Part shown: one piece after another, positions 9,498-19,382 of the stretch
Numbering within the stretch: the first letter of the stretch is position 1
Layout: every line of letters starts with the position of its first letter
NCBI GenBank assembly: GCA_001898935.1
Contig: MKVT01000014.1
Span: forward strand, 349,194-413,193
Direction: 5' to 3'
From: Paludibacter sp. 47-17
Lineage (GTDB): Bacteria; Bacteroidota; Bacteroidia; Bacteroidales; Paludibacteraceae
Length of the DNA stretch: 64,000 bases
Made by a program: the position numbers and the translations under genes
The notes under the pieces: model-generated
The model's input: only the letters and a program-made list of their open reading frames with translations
Told to the model about the DNA's origin: nothing
The model's database searches: none

Positions 9498-10943
9498 CTA
9501 TTTATCGTTTTTAACAAATAACCAGAATACACCTGAAATGGTCAGAGTAATAGCCGCAATTATAAATACAATCGATTTGTCGGCTGCTGTATTCACAATT
9601 TCACCGACCTTGAAGCTGGCCACCAATTGGGGCAATACGACGGCAAGATTGAAAATACCCATATACAAGCCCATTTTCTTTTGATCGACTTTCTCGCTCA
9701 TGATCGCAAACGGCAGCGACACCACCGACGCCCAGCCAACACCCACAACGGCCAATGCCAGGTAATACGTAAGTATGCTATGCCCCACGGCAAGTACTCC
9801 GGCATATCCCAATGCCATGATAAAAATGCAAATGAGGTGCGTGCGTACCATCCCGATTCGTTTCGCAAAACCATTGAGCACCAGTACCGGCAATACGGCA
9901 CTTACCAGGCTTAAAATGAAAAAAGCAATGGAATTCACTTTACCGGCCTGCTCACCCAACCCCAACTCATCGGTCAGGTAGAAAAAGGCATAGATAAACA
10001 TCGTTTGTACCCCAATCCAGGTAAATGAATGCGCGAGCAGCACTTTTTGGAATTCGTTGCTTCGTACATTACTCCGCAACAGATTGGGCACTACCACAAC
10101 AGCACTCAACACAACGAGTACCAACGCAATAAATTCGATTAACCCCAGATCGTACCCTCCAAGGGCTACTGTGGTGTCGACATGAATCCCAAACAGCTTC
10201 GATAAAATCACATAAAAACCATAGAGCAAAAAACCCGACAACGGAAGCAACGATTCCACCAGATCGCGGGTCGACGTTTTTGCTTTGCCGGTCTGCTGAT
10301 CGGAAGCCGGTTCGTCCAGTTCGCGGGGTTCGCTAATGAGCAGAGCCGGTATCACCGATGCCAGCAACGCTATCGCCACCCCAACGTAGATAAGAACAAT
10401 ATTCCCCAACGTACCTCCTATCAGATAGGCCAGCACTCCAAAAGTCCCCGAAACAGTCTGCATCCAGGTATACCCTTTACTTCGCTCGCTGTGAGGCGTA
10501 CAATCGGCTACCAGCGAACGTGTGGGATTAAAACTTACATTGATCGACAAATCGAGCGTCAGCGCTACGATTACGGCAATCGCCATCAGTCCGGCCTGCG
10601 GATCGTCGCCACCCACGACAATTTTCTGTATAATCTCGAGATTCGGTAATGCCAGCATCATAATGGCCGCCAGTATACCTCCGATAATAATCCACGGACG
10701 ACGGCGCCCTCCCATAAACCACATCTTATCCGACAACACACCTACCAGGGGCTGGGCGATAATTCCGGCAATGGGCCCGGCTGCCCATACGATGCCAATT
10801 TCGTGAATATCGAGCCCGTATTTGGTCGACAGAATCCAACTAAGGGCCGATATCTGCACCGAAAGGGCAAAACCCATGGCTGTGGCAGGTAAACTAAGCA
10901 ATGCAAAAAATGCATTGGACATTTTTTTCTGTATGTTTAACAT
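9498..10943 (-). CDS. MFS transporter, SLC45/GPH sugar-transporter-like
   Basis: This is an inner-membrane protein with about twelve hydrophobic spans. The LSDKMWFMGGRRRPWI segment matches the GRRRP loop after the second helix that marks sucrose/maltose-type GPH symporters. The ATG at 10943 (MLNIQKKMSN) places the first span correctly; an in-frame start at 10973 adds ten unremarkable residues. The expected role is proton-coupled uptake of a disaccharide or related sugar, but the substrate cannot be read from sequence. It heads the minus-strand run with the binding protein and lipoate ligase. Confidence 0.82.
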   Translation of the reverse strand: MLNIQKKMSNAFFALLSLPATAMGFALSVQISALSWILSTKYGLDIHEIGIVWAAGPIAGIIAQPLVGVLSDKMWFMGGRRRPWIIIGGILAAIMMLALPNLEIIQKIVVGGDDPQAGLMAIAVIVALTLDLSINVSFNPTRSLVADCTPHSERSKGYTWMQTVSGTFGVLAYLIGGTLGNIVLIYVGVAIALLASVIPALLISEPRELDEPASDQQTGKAKTSTRDLVESLLPLSGFLLYGFYVILSKLFGIHVDTTVALGGYDLGLIEFIALVLVVLSAVVVVPNLLRSNVRSNEFQKVLLAHSFTWIGVQTMFIYAFFYLTDELGLGEQAGKVNSIAFFILSLVSAVLPVLVLNGFAKRIGMVRTHLICIFIMALGYAGVLAVGHSILTYYLALAVVGVGWASVVSLPFAIMSEKVDQKKMGLYMGIFNLAVVLPQLVASFKVGEIVNTAADKSIVFIIAAITLTISGVFWLFVKNDK

Positions 10944-11034
10944 ATTATTGGGATTTGTGATATTTGCTTGCAAGTTTAGTTATTTCAACGCACTTATCCA
11001 CTTCCTCACCCTGAATGTTGAACGGAAAGAAATC

Positions 11035-11649
11035 TCAAACGTTTGCAGTATTTTTTAGCGAGTGGTTTATATCGGTAATATACTTCAACAATTCGTCGCG
11101 CCCTTCGGCTTTTTCCGACGAGGTAACAAACACCGGAGGCAACTCCTCCCAGCTTTCCGACAGTTTTTCACGATAAACCGCAAGGTTCTCATTCAACCTG
11201 CTTTTCGATAGCTTATCGGATTTCGTAAACACGATGGAAAACGGGATAGCACTGACTCCCAACCATTCCATAAATTCGAGATCGATGGCTTGCGGTTCGT
11301 GCCGGCAATCGAGCAATACGAACAAACAGGTTAATTCGGCGCGAAACAATACATAGCCCTCGATAATCTTCTTTAATTTATCGCGAGTCGACTTGCCTGC
11401 AGTGGCATACCCATAACCGGGTAAATCGACCAGATACCACTCGTCGTTGATAATGAAATGATTGATCAGCAAAGTCTTACCCGGTTTCTGGGAGGTTTTG
11501 GCCAGTCCCTTGCGATTGGTGAGCATATTGATGAGCGACGACTTTCCCACATTCGAACGGCCAATAAAGGCATATTCGGGCAAACCATTCATGGGACACA
11601 GTTTCACATCGGTATTACTGATCACAAATTCAGCTTTTTTTATTTCCAT
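11035..11649 (-). CDS. engB: Ribosome biogenesis GTPase EngB (YihA/YsxC)
   Basis: The protein (204 aa) has the ordered GTPase motifs [10 protein letters not shown] (G1), a threonine-containing TSQKPGKT switch (G2), DLPGYGYA (G3) and TKSDK (G4). Length and spacing fit EngB, an essential GTPase for assembly of the large ribosomal subunit. The start overlaps the end of the upstream symporter gene by 20 bp, so both are probably on one transcript. Confidence 0.95.
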   Translation of the reverse strand: MEIKKAEFVISNTDVKLCPMNGLPEYAFIGRSNVGKSSLINMLTNRKGLAKTSQKPGKTLLINHFIINDEWYLVDLPGYGYATAGKSTRDKLKKIIEGYVLFRAELTCLFVLLDCRHEPQAIDLEFMEWLGVSAIPFSIVFTKSDKLSKSRLNENLAVYREKLSESWEELPPVFVTSSEKAEGRDELLKYITDINHSLKNTANV

Positions 11650-13078
11650 ATTTTGATGATATATAAAGTCCGGTAAACATTAAGAATCCATTCAACAATA
11701 ACAGTTCGTATCCGAAAGCATAACCGGTGAAACGGATGGAAAGTTCATTGCCGAAATAGCAGATCACAGGTGCGGCAACAGACAGGAAAGGTACATGACG
11801 GTCGTTCGGTTTCAGGCGGGTGAATAATCCGAAAGCAAACATCCCCAGCAAAGGCCCGTAGGTATACGACACCAGCACATAAATGGTGTCGATTATACTC
11901 CGGTCGTTCATCTGTCGTATAATGAGAACTATCATTACAAACAGCAGCGAAATCGCAGCATGAATCGACATTCGCAGGCTTTTACGCCGGTCGGCGGATC
12001 CGACTTTCAGAATATCGACCATAAAAGAGGTGGTAAGGGCCGTAAGGGCCGAATCGGCGCTTGAAAAAGCCGCCGCAATGATGCCGGTCACAAACATCAG
12101 CATCACGGCTGTGCCAAAAAAATGCTGTGCAAAATAGGGCAACAGCTGATCGCCTGCCGCCGGCAGTGTAATCCCGTTGGTTTGGGCAAAAGTGAGCATC
12201 AGCCAACCCAACATCAGAAACAATAGATTGAAAGGGATAAAAGCGATGCCGTACCAATACATATTTTTTTGCGCATCCTTCAGGTTACGGCAGGTCAGAT
12301 TTTTCTGCATCATATCCTGATCGAGTCCCGTCATCACAACTGCAATAAAAATTCCGCTGAAAAATTGTTTGACAAAATGTTGTTTACTGATCCAATCGTC
12401 GAACACAAAAATGCGGCTTTTAGCATCGGTACTTAGCTCATCGATAAATGAACCGGCACTGAGTCCATTCATTTCGAGCATTTTGTGAACCATAATTACC
12501 AAAGCCGCCAGCATCACGATGGTTTGCAACGTATCGGTCCAAACAATACTTTTTATACCGCTCCGATAGGTATACAACCATATCATCAGTAAGATGACAG
12601 TAATTGTAAGCCAGAAAGGCACCTTCCAGGTATCGAACACCATGGTTTGCAGAATCAGTGCCACTACATACAGGCGGGCCGCAGCCCCCAAGGTTTTGGA
12701 AAGCAGAAAAAATGAAGCTCCTGTGGTATAACTCCGGTTCCCAAACCGCTGTCCGAGATAGGTATAAATACTGGTCAGCTGAAGCCGGTAATAAAGGGGC
12801 AGCAATACATTGGCAATCAGAAGATAACCGATAAAAAATCCGAACACGGTTTGCATATACGAGAACTGAATGCCGCCTACCATACCCGGCACCGATACAA
12901 AGCTTACACCGGAAATAGACGCACCAACCATGCCGATGGCCACCACCCACCAGGGCGAACTGTGGCGGGCCGTGAAAAATGCTTCATTGTCGGTTGCCTT
13001 CCTGCCGGTGATGTACGATACCAGCAAGAGCAAAGCAAAATAACCGATGAGAACGAATAAGATCAGGTAACTATTCAC
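11630..13078 (-). CDS. Sodium:solute symporter family protein
   Basis: This is a 482-residue membrane protein with about thirteen hydrophobic segments. Family signatures are [25 protein letters not shown] in the first helices (shown here only in part: GASISGVSF), and the later [20 protein letters not shown] motif typical of SSS proteins. It should couple sodium entry to uptake of an organic solute; the substrate is unknown. It is upstream of and overlapping engB. Confidence 0.9.
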   Translation of the reverse strand: MNSYLILFVLIGYFALLLLVSYITGRKATDNEAFFTARHSSPWWVVAIGMVGASISGVSFVSVPGMVGGIQFSYMQTVFGFFIGYLLIANVLLPLYYRLQLTSIYTYLGQRFGNRSYTTGASFFLLSKTLGAAARLYVVALILQTMVFDTWKVPFWLTITVILLMIWLYTYRSGIKSIVWTDTLQTIVMLAALVIMVHKMLEMNGLSAGSFIDELSTDAKSRIFVFDDWISKQHFVKQFFSGIFIAVVMTGLDQDMMQKNLTCRNLKDAQKNMYWYGIAFIPFNLLFLMLGWLMLTFAQTNGITLPAAGDQLLPYFAQHFFGTAVMLMFVTGIIAAAFSSADSALTALTTSFMVDILKVGSADRRKSLRMSIHAAISLLFVMIVLIIRQMNDRSIIDTIYVLVSYTYGPLLGMFAFGLFTRLKPNDRHVPFLSVAAPVICYFGNELSIRFTGYAFGYELLLLNGFLMFTGLYISSKYGNKKS

Positions 13079-13207
13079 GTTGTAGGATTTTGAAACTGCA
13101 AAACGGCTCCAAAATTAGTGAAAAATACCCAAAAAACGCATAATCGGCTATAAAATAGCATGATCAGGAAAATTTTCGTAAATTTGTGACTGAATTTTTT
13201 GGAACCA

Positions 13208-13831
13208 ATGAGTCATCAACATTATCCTTCTTCGTTGCTTGAAAATGCAGTAAACGAGTTTTCCCGCCTGCCGGGCATCGGACGTAAAACAGCCCTGAGG
13301 CTGGCCTTGCACCTGCTCCGTCAGCCCGAAACAGAAGCCGAGAAATTTGGGAATGCGGTGATCCAGCTTCGCAAAGAAATTCATTATTGCACGGTTTGTC
13401 ACAATATCTCCGACACCGATATCTGTCAGATTTGTGCCCATCCCGGCAGAGATGCTTCCACGGTATGTGTGGTGGAGAACATCAGGGATGTGATGTCGAT
13501 CGAAAACACGCAACAATTCAGAGGATTGTATCACGTGTTGGGTGGAATTATTTCACCTATGGACGGAATAGGTCCTTCCGACCTTCAAATTGCAAGCCTC
13601 GTGGAACGGGTGCGGGCAGGGGGCGTGAAAGAGGTTATTTTAGCTCTTAGTACGACCATGGAAGGCGACACTACCAACTTCTACCTTTTTCGTAAGTTGG
13701 CTCCTTTCGAAGTAAAAGTAACCACCATTGCCCGGGGGGTAGCCGTGGGCGACGAGCTGGAATATGCCGATGAAGTAACGCTCGGGAGATCGATTCTGAA
13801 CCGTGTGGAATTTTCGAATTCGTATAAATAA
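13208..13831 (+). CDS. recR: Recombination protein RecR
   Basis: RecR acts with RecO (and RecF) to load RecA at single-strand gaps. The ATG at 13208 (MSHQHYP) is preferred over an in-frame TTG at 13199. The protein has an N-terminal helix-hairpin-helix ([17 protein letters not shown]), a four-cysteine zinc site (CTVC and CQIC), and a Toprim domain ([14 protein letters not shown], followed by STTMEGDTT). Length of about 207 aa fits the family. A small membrane-protein gene follows after 10 bp. Confidence 0.96.
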   Translation: MSHQHYPSSLLENAVNEFSRLPGIGRKTALRLALHLLRQPETEAEKFGNAVIQLRKEIHYCTVCHNISDTDICQICAHPGRDASTVCVVENIRDVMSIENTQQFRGLYHVLGGIISPMDGIGPSDLQIASLVERVRAGGVKEVILALSTTMEGDTTNFYLFRKLAPFEVKVTTIARGVAVGDELEYADEVTLGRSILNRVEFSNSYK

Positions 13832-13841
13832 TAAAAACAAT

Positions 13842-14294
13842 ATGATAGAAAAAGTAGTTAAGCGACTCAATCTGGTGTATTACCTGTTTTATATAGCTGC
13901 CCTGCTGGTGGCTGCCGGCGGCTATCAGCTCTACCGCTCCGGAGCGAGTATCGACCCCGCATCCCAGGCCGGAATTGCCGTCAATTCGGTACTGATTATC
14001 TACATCATCGGATCTATTCCGATTGCATTGAGCTTATTCAATAAAAAAACAAAAAGCTGGGCCGAGTTGCCTTCACTCAAAGAAAAGCTGGCCCTATACG
14101 AAAAAGGAGCCACGATTCGTATACTCGTGATAGGTAGCGGATTTATATTGGGCGTGCTGTTTTTCTTCCTGATGAACTCCCAATCGATGATTTTCAGTGC
14201 CGGAATTGCCGCTATCGGCTTGTTTTTCTGCAAGCCTGCCGAAGTGAAAATTATAAGCGAATTAAAAATAGAGGACCCCGAACAAAACGACTAA
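13842..14294 (+). CDS. Small integral membrane protein, function unknown
   Basis: The ATG at 13842 (MIEKVVKRL) gives 150 residues with four hydrophobic spans arranged as two hairpins: about 10-30, 45-65, 90-110 and 112-130. The C-terminus is charged and cytoplasm-like (KIISELKIEDPEQND). No family motif is recognised. It sits between recR and a HAD-like hydrolase with 1-10 bp gaps, so it is probably part of that operon. Confidence 0.72.
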   Translation: MIEKVVKRLNLVYYLFYIAALLVAAGGYQLYRSGASIDPASQAGIAVNSVLIIYIIGSIPIALSLFNKKTKSWAELPSLKEKLALYEKGATIRILVIGSGFILGVLFFFLMNSQSMIFSAGIAAIGLFFCKPAEVKIISELKIEDPEQND

Positions 14295-14295
14295 G

Positions 14296-14766
14296 ATGAA
14301 GAAAGCCAAATTCAACATCAGCATGTTAATAGTTGCCGTCGATTTCGACGGCACTATCGTGACCCACGAGTATCCTCGTATTGGGCGTGAAATTCCATTT
14401 GCCATCGAAACCCTGCGGAAATTGCAGGACGACCTCCATTTAAGACTGATCCTATGGACTGTACGCGAAGGGAAAGAGCTGGAAGAAGCGGTGGAATACT
14501 GCCGCAACCGTGGCCTGGAATTTTATGCGGTTAACTCCAATTATCCGGAGGAATCGCCCGAAAGCCGCGAACCCCGTAAGCTGAAAGCCGATTTGTTTAT
14601 CGACGACCGCAACCTGGGCGGCCTGCCCGATTGGGGAGTAGTATACAAAATGATTTCGGAAGGAAAGCACCTCTCGCAGGAAGCCATGCTGGAACATTAT
14701 TCGAGCGATAATTATACCGACTCGCAAAAAAAGAAAAGTTTTTTGAAATCGTTGTTTGGCGGATGA
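14296..14766 (+). CDS. BT0820-like HAD-superfamily hydrolase
   Basis: The protein shows HAD motif I in VAVDFDGTIV, followed by YPRIGREIPFAIETL, ILWTVREG and a C-terminal LKADLFIDDRNLGGLPDWG holding the acidic pair of motif IV. This series matches the small Bacteroides BT0820-type phosphatase-like proteins. The start at 14296 adds nine residues before the core; an ATG at 14323 would fit the family length better. The substrate is unknown. It lies 1 bp after the membrane-protein gene. Confidence 0.78.
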   Translation: MKKAKFNISMLIVAVDFDGTIVTHEYPRIGREIPFAIETLRKLQDDLHLRLILWTVREGKELEEAVEYCRNRGLEFYAVNSNYPEESPESREPRKLKADLFIDDRNLGGLPDWGVVYKMISEGKHLSQEAMLEHYSSDNYTDSQKKKSFLKSLFGG

Positions 14767-14804
14767 CCACCACCCGACAACCCATTGTCAAGTAGTACCG
14801 AACC

Positions 14805-15374
14805 ATGCTGTTAAGCGATTCTCTCATCCGTCTGCGTGCTCCCGAACCCGAAGATCTCGAACTTCTGTACGAATGGGAAAACCTCACGCAATTCTGGGAA
14901 ACGGGCAACTCCCGTCAACCCTGGTCGCGCTATGCACTCAAGCAATACATCAGCGATTGTCAACGCGATATCTACGAATCGCGGCAACTCCGGCTCATGA
15001 TGGTGGCCAACGAAACTGCCGAAGTAGTGGGCACTGTGGATTTGTTTGATTTCGACCTGCATCACAGCCGCATAGCCCTCGGCTTATTTGTAGCTCCCGG
15101 ACATAAAGGTAAAAAATATGCCTCGGCAGCCTTACATCTTACCGAGGCATATGTATTCGATTTTCTGAAAATCAATCAGCTGTATTGCCACATTGCCACT
15201 ACCAACACGGCCAGCATACGCATGTTTACCAACGAAAACTTCGAAGCCGTGGTCCTACGCAACTGGATCCGCACCCGCGACGGGTTTGAAGACATCGTTC
15301 TGTTTCAGCAATTTGCCGACGATTACCGCCGGTATCAGCTGGCCAAAACAGAGACCGCTGCTGCCGGGCAATAA
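14805..15374 (+). CDS. GNAT-family N-acetyltransferase, RimJ/RimL-like
   Basis: The 189-residue protein shows the GNAT core: an N-terminal IRLRAPEPEDLELLYEWEN typical of RimJ/RimL-like enzymes, a central VGTVDLFDFD strand pair, the acetyl-CoA loop region LGLFVAPGHKGKKYA and the later NTASIRMFTNENFE. It likely transfers an acetyl group from acetyl-CoA to an amine, possibly a protein N-terminus; the acceptor is unknown. It is the last plus-strand gene of the recR cluster, convergent with manA. Confidence 0.85.
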   Translation: MLLSDSLIRLRAPEPEDLELLYEWENLTQFWETGNSRQPWSRYALKQYISDCQRDIYESRQLRLMMVANETAEVVGTVDLFDFDLHHSRIALGLFVAPGHKGKKYASAALHLTEAYVFDFLKINQLYCHIATTNTASIRMFTNENFEAVVLRNWIRTRDGFEDIVLFQQFADDYRRYQLAKTETAAAGQ

Positions 15375-15375
15375 A

Positions 15376-16359
15376 TCAGGCTTCCGGAACAAACACCTCG
15401 AGCAACACGGTTTCGCCTTCGGGCAGTAATTGGACTTCGTCGATCAGAGCTGGAACCAGTACCGTATCGCCCGCTTTTACCCGCACGCTGCCCTGGTCCG
15501 AAACCAGTTCCAAAGCGCCTTCAAGACACATATACGCTACAAACGAACCGATGTTCCCGTAATTACGGTGCAGCGGTTCATCGAGCTTTATGATACCGGT
15601 ATTGAAATATTCACAGCTCACCAGCGGAGTCAGGGTATTGAGCCGGGCATCGTACCTGGTTTTAGGCGAACGAGCCGCCGTAAAATCGATCACATCCAAT
15701 GCCTCATCGGTGTGAAGTTCCCGTTCGTTACCCTCAGCATCTTTCCGCTTATAATCGTAAATACGATAGGTAACATCGCTGCTTTGCTGAATTTCGGCCA
15801 CCACCACTCCCTTACCGATGGCATGAACCAGTCCGGCAGGAATAAAAAACACATCGCCTTTCGTTACCGGCACATGCTGAAGCAATTCCTCCACCGTACC
15901 CGCATCGAGCGCGTCGAGATACGTATCGCGCGAACAATCCTCTTTGAAACCGATAATAAGCTCGGCGCCGGGATCGGCATCCACCACATACCACATCTCG
16001 GTTTTCCCATAGGAATGATGCCGGTCGGAGGCAACCTCATCGCCCGGATGTACCTGAATCGACAGGTTCTCGTTGGCATCGATGAGTTTGAACAGCAGCG
16101 GAAACGAATGACCGTGCAGGTCGAACACCTCGTCGCCTACCAGGTCGCCCATATACACTTCAATGAGTTCACGGAGATTATTCCCGGCAAGCGGCCCGTT
16201 GACAACCACCGACTCGTCGCCCTCATACCCCGACAACTCCCAGCTTTCTCCCACCATGGTACCGGTAGCCGGTTTATCGAATAAGCTTTTCAGCTTCGAC
16301 CCGCCCCATATTTTATCCTTGAGGCGGGGAGCAAATAATAATGGAGTCAACACCGGCAA
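15376..16359 (-). CDS. manA: Mannose-6-phosphate isomerase, class I
   Basis: The 327-residue protein matches short type I phosphomannose isomerases: WGGSKL near the N-terminus, zinc-site elements IQVHPGDEVA and GKTEMWYVVDA, and the catalytic-domain segment FIPAGLVHAIGKGVVVAEIQQSSDVTYRIYD, which is shown in part. The enzyme interconverts fructose-6-phosphate and mannose-6-phosphate in the cytoplasm, feeding GDP-mannose synthesis or mannose use. It starts directly after the galE stop, as the third gene of a sugar-nucleotide operon. Confidence 0.93.
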   Translation of the reverse strand: MPVLTPLLFAPRLKDKIWGGSKLKSLFDKPATGTMVGESWELSGYEGDESVVVNGPLAGNNLRELIEVYMGDLVGDEVFDLHGHSFPLLFKLIDANENLSIQVHPGDEVASDRHHSYGKTEMWYVVDADPGAELIIGFKEDCSRDTYLDALDAGTVEELLQHVPVTKGDVFFIPAGLVHAIGKGVVVAEIQQSSDVTYRIYDYKRKDAEGNERELHTDEALDVIDFTAARSPKTRYDARLNTLTPLVSCEYFNTGIIKLDEPLHRNYGNIGSFVAYMCLEGALELVSDQGSVRVKAGDTVLVPALIDEVQLLPEGETVLLEVFVPEA

Positions 16360-17394
16360 TCAGTTGGTGGTTTGAGTGCGGAGTTTCTGCTCCCAGGCCC
16401 AGGCGCTGCGAAGCGTTTCTTCCACTGTTTCAGTAGCTTTCCATCCCAGTACTTCGTTGGCAATGGTAGGATCGGCCCACACTTTTTCAATATCCCCCTC
16501 GCGACGGCCCACGATTTTATACGGTACCTTCACCTCATTCACTTTTTCGAACGTAGTGAGGATTTCGAGTACCGAAAGCCCGCGACCCGTACCTAAATTG
16601 AAGGTTTCGACATTCGACAGCGACTTGCCCTGCAACATCCGTTTCACGGCTACCACATGCGCCTTCGCCAGATCCACCACGTGTATGTAATCGCGGATAC
16701 ACGATCCGTCGGGGGTGTCGTAATCGTCGCCGAACACCTGCAACTGCTTCCGGATCCCAATGGCTGTCTGGGTCACAAAAGGCAGCAGATTATTGGGCAC
16801 TCCGTTGGGAAGTTCGCCGATTTCCGCCGTACTGTGAGCCCCAATCGGGTTGAAGTAGCGAAGAATAATGCTTTGGTAACTGGCCGGTGCGGCATGAATG
16901 GTATCTCTTATGATTTCTTCGCCAATCTGCTTCGTATTCCCGTAAGGCGACATGGCAGGTTTAATCGGGGCATCCTCGGTTACCGGAAGTACATCGGGCT
17001 GACCATAAACAGTACACGACGACGAAAACACAAAATTCCTCACCTTGTGAATCGGCATCAGTTGTAATATATTGATGAGCGATACCAGGTTGTTGCGATA
17101 ATACATCAGAGGCTTTTCGACCGACTCGCCCACAGCCTTACTGGCAGCAAAATGAATGATGGAATCGATGTTTTCATATTTAGCAAACATACGGTCCATA
17201 CTTACGTAGTCCACACAGTCGATATTTTCAAAGGCGGGACGAACACCGGTAATCTTCTCGATTCCATCGAGTACCGCTACATTCGAATTCGAAAGGTTAT
17301 CGACAATTACTACTTCGAAGCCTTCGTTGATAAGCTCCACCACCGTGTGGGAGCCAATATACCCGGTACCACCGGTCACTAATACTTTCGACAT
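16360..17394 (-). CDS. galE: UDP-glucose 4-epimerase
   Basis: The start at 17394 (MSKVLVTGGTGYIGS) is chosen because it puts the NAD-binding GxxGxxG loop at the N-terminus as in all GalE proteins; an upstream in-frame start adds 18 atypical residues. The short-chain dehydrogenase catalytic signature is seen as SSSCTVYG and SPYGNTK (YxxxK). At 344 aa the length is normal. The enzyme interconverts UDP-glucose and UDP-galactose. It lies 4 bp after the nucleotidyltransferase gene and abuts manA, so the three are probably one transcript supplying activated sugars for surface glycans. Confidence 0.96.
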   Translation of the reverse strand: MSKVLVTGGTGYIGSHTVVELINEGFEVVIVDNLSNSNVAVLDGIEKITGVRPAFENIDCVDYVSMDRMFAKYENIDSIIHFAASKAVGESVEKPLMYYRNNLVSLINILQLMPIHKVRNFVFSSSCTVYGQPDVLPVTEDAPIKPAMSPYGNTKQIGEEIIRDTIHAAPASYQSIILRYFNPIGAHSTAEIGELPNGVPNNLLPFVTQTAIGIRKQLQVFGDDYDTPDGSCIRDYIHVVDLAKAHVVAVKRMLQGKSLSNVETFNLGTGRGLSVLEILTTFEKVNEVKVPYKIVGRREGDIEKVWADPTIANEVLGWKATETVEETLRSAWAWEQKLRTQTTN

Positions 17395-17398
17395 ATGC

Positions 17399-18307
17399 TT
17401 AAGCTTTATATAATTGAGCAGGATATACCCCTTTGCGAACCAATTCATTGAGTTTCAACACCACTTGCGGACGGTCTTCGGCATAGGTAACCCCAAACCA
17501 TTTAGAGCTCGTATCCAGCACCTTGCAGGTAGCTTTACCCGTCACGATCAACTCGTTCACTGCCAGCGGAATATAATACTCCGATTTGAGCTCCTGACCT
17601 CTTTCTTTCAGAAAGGATTTGAAAATCTCTTCCGAATACTCAAAATAATCGGGTGTGAATCCCCACATATTCATCGACACCGGTGTATTGGCCGGTATGG
17701 AAACTTCTTCTCCTTTTTCGTCGAGGTAAATAATATCGCCCGATTTCTCCTCGATATGCGTACGTTCGACTACCGTCTGCAACAAATTGTTTTCGTCGAC
17801 CACACATACACCGCGACTTACGGCACCACTTTCCGACAAGGTATTCCCAACATGATAACCCACCATGCAATACTCATTCTGCTTGCCGGTTACCCCCGTC
17901 AGAAAATCGGCCAATACCTTGAACGATTCCTGTCCGTAAAAATCATCGGCATTAATCACAGCAAACGGCTCTTTAATCACGTCCTTACCCATTAGCACCG
18001 CATGGTTGGTTCCCCATGGCTTTTCGCGGGCCGGATTGTAACTAAATCCTTCAGGAATATTGGCAAGGTCCTGAAATACAACTTCTACATCGATCAGGTT
18101 TTTGTATTTATTAATGACGATCGCGCGGAAATCCTTTTCAAAACTTTCACGGATCACAAACACTACTTTTCCGAAACCGGCGCGAATGGCGTCGTAAATC
18201 GAATAATCCATGATGGTTTCTCCACTGGGTCCCAGACCGTCGAGCTGCTTTAAACCGCCGTAACGACTACCCATTCCGGCTGCAAGTACAAATAAAGTTG
18301 GCTTCAT
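17399..18307 (-). CDS. Sugar-phosphate nucleotidyltransferase
   Basis: The ATG at 18307 (MKPTLFVLAAGMGSRYGGLK) places the NTP-transferase signature LAAGMGSRYGGLKQ at the N-terminus; an earlier start adds nine residues. Other motifs are PSGETIMDYSIYDAI, AVINADDFYG for the metal-binding aspartate, and MNMWGF. The 302-residue protein should join a nucleotide to a sugar-1-phosphate; which sugar is not evident. It is first in the operon with galE and manA. Confidence 0.87.
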   Translation of the reverse strand: MKPTLFVLAAGMGSRYGGLKQLDGLGPSGETIMDYSIYDAIRAGFGKVVFVIRESFEKDFRAIVINKYKNLIDVEVVFQDLANIPEGFSYNPAREKPWGTNHAVLMGKDVIKEPFAVINADDFYGQESFKVLADFLTGVTGKQNEYCMVGYHVGNTLSESGAVSRGVCVVDENNLLQTVVERTHIEEKSGDIIYLDEKGEEVSIPANTPVSMNMWGFTPDYFEYSEEIFKSFLKERGQELKSEYYIPLAVNELIVTGKATCKVLDTSSKWFGVTYAEDRPQVVLKLNELVRKGVYPAQLYKA

Positions 18308-18654
18308 TCTGACTATTTTTAATTCGTGCTGCAAAAATACTCATTTTTTTTGAATCAAAACAGCTTTTTTCCGGAATAAAAGCTCGTGTGGGCAAACAGT
18401 TTTCAGCTTATTGACAATTTAATAACGCTCCTGGAGAAGGGCTTCCGGCATTCATCATATTTTTTTAATAGCATTTGTTAATTTTTCAGGAAACATACTT
18501 TGACATAAATTAAATTTACCGTATATTTGCATCTATTTGCTAATTTAATCAATATTTTACAAAAAATAGTTGTACGAAACAGGCGGTCTATACTTCTTAC
18601 CGAAGAACAGAAAAACAAGGCCTGCGTGTGGAGTACACCATAAAAAAGTATCCA
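18308..18654. promoter_or_regulatory. Divergent intergenic region with a plus-strand -7 element
   Basis: This 347-bp region separates the minus-strand sugar-nucleotide operon from the plus-strand lipoprotein gene. TATATTTG at 18532-18539 fits the -7 consensus TAnnTTTG and lies about 115 bp before the lipoprotein start, leaving a long leader. No -33 TTTG sits at the usual 19-21 bp spacing. No gene is seen in it. Confidence 0.4.
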
Positions 18655-19101
18655 ATGAAAAAAGTATTCTTCTTCGTAGCGCTGGCAGGTATGCTATTTA
18701 CATCCTGTGAAAAAGAGGTTGATGTGCGCGATGCGTATGTAGGCGATTGGACTGCCGAAGTCTCGGGCGCTATTGTGATGAACATGGACAATGAACCGAT
18801 GGGTGAATCGCCGATCAGCATGCAGGAGCAAATGTCCGTTTCGAAAGTGACAACTTCCGGCGACGAACTCAGCATCAACGGATTGATCTGTAAATTGAAG
18901 GGTAAAGAGCTGATTTTTGAAGACGAAACCAGCACTGCTTCTATGAATGGCGTAGACACACACATCACCGTCAAACGCACCGGCAGTGCCGAAAAAGACA
19001 AAATCGTCATCAATGAGACCTACGAAGGCACCTGGACCATGACGATGCTGATGATGAGCGGCACCATCAGCGGCTCCAATGTAATTACACTTACACGATA
19101 A
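18655..19101 (+). CDS. Small lipocalin-like lipoprotein, function unknown
   Basis: The ATG at 18655 gives a lipoprotein signal (MKKVFFFVALAGMLFTSCEK, lipobox TSC). The mature part (about 130 aa) starts with VRDAYVGDWTAEV, a pattern often seen in lipocalin-like Bacteroidota lipoproteins, and ends with alternating beta strands (GTWTMTMLMMSGTISGSNV). No family was recognised with certainty. It stands alone between the sugar-nucleotide operon and tRNA-Lys. Confidence 0.75.
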   Translation: MKKVFFFVALAGMLFTSCEKEVDVRDAYVGDWTAEVSGAIVMNMDNEPMGESPISMQEQMSVSKVTTSGDELSINGLICKLKGKELIFEDETSTASMNGVDTHITVKRTGSAEKDKIVINETYEGTWTMTMLMMSGTISGSNVITLTR

Positions 19102-19226
19102 CCACAGCAAGGGAAGTTGAAACTAACCGGCTATCAATTAAGTTTTTACGCCATTTAAGCTCATAATTTCGTTATTTTTTTCAGAAAAAGTTAGCGCGAT
19201 TGGCTTCTGGAGAAGAAAAAAATTTA

Positions 19227-19234
19227 TATCTTTG
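19227..19234 (+). promoter_or_regulatory. -7 promoter element of tRNA-Lys
   Basis: TATCTTTG (consensus TAnnTTTG) lies 29 bp before the 5' end of the tRNA, a sensible distance for a short tRNA leader. A TTGG further upstream is at a longer spacing (24 bp) than the norm. Confidence 0.5.
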
Positions 19235-19263
19235 CAGCCGGTTTTTCAAACTAAAACCCGGCC

Positions 19264-19336
19264 GACTCCGTAGCTCAGCTGGTAGAGCAACAGACTCTTA
19301 ATCTGTGGGCCGTGGGTTCGAGCCCCACTGGGGTCA
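19264..19336 (+). tRNA. tRNA-Lys (anticodon CTT)
   Basis: A 73-nt cloverleaf is clear: acceptor GACTCCG with TGGGGTC, D arm GCTCAGCTGGTAGAGC, anticodon arm CAGA-CTCTTAA-TCTG with anticodon CTT, and T arm GTGGG-TTCGAGC-CCCAC. The discriminator base is A and CCA is not encoded. It marks the boundary between conserved genes on the left and acquired DNA on the right, as tRNA 3' ends often serve as integration sites. Confidence 0.97.
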
Positions 19337-19340
19337 CTTA

Positions 19341-19382
19341 AAAAAATGCTAATCTACTGAATATCAGCGATTAGCATTTTTT
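19341..19382 (+). terminator. Terminator after tRNA-Lys
   Basis: AAAAAATGCTAAT pairs perfectly with ATTAGCATTTTTT (13 bp) around a 16-nt loop, ending in a T run. Confidence 0.75.

Noticed and set aside
8365..11035. Cobalamin riboswitch for the BtuF-like and MFS genes
   Set aside because: No B12-box-like conserved core was seen upstream of either gene, and gaps of 2-60 bp leave little room.
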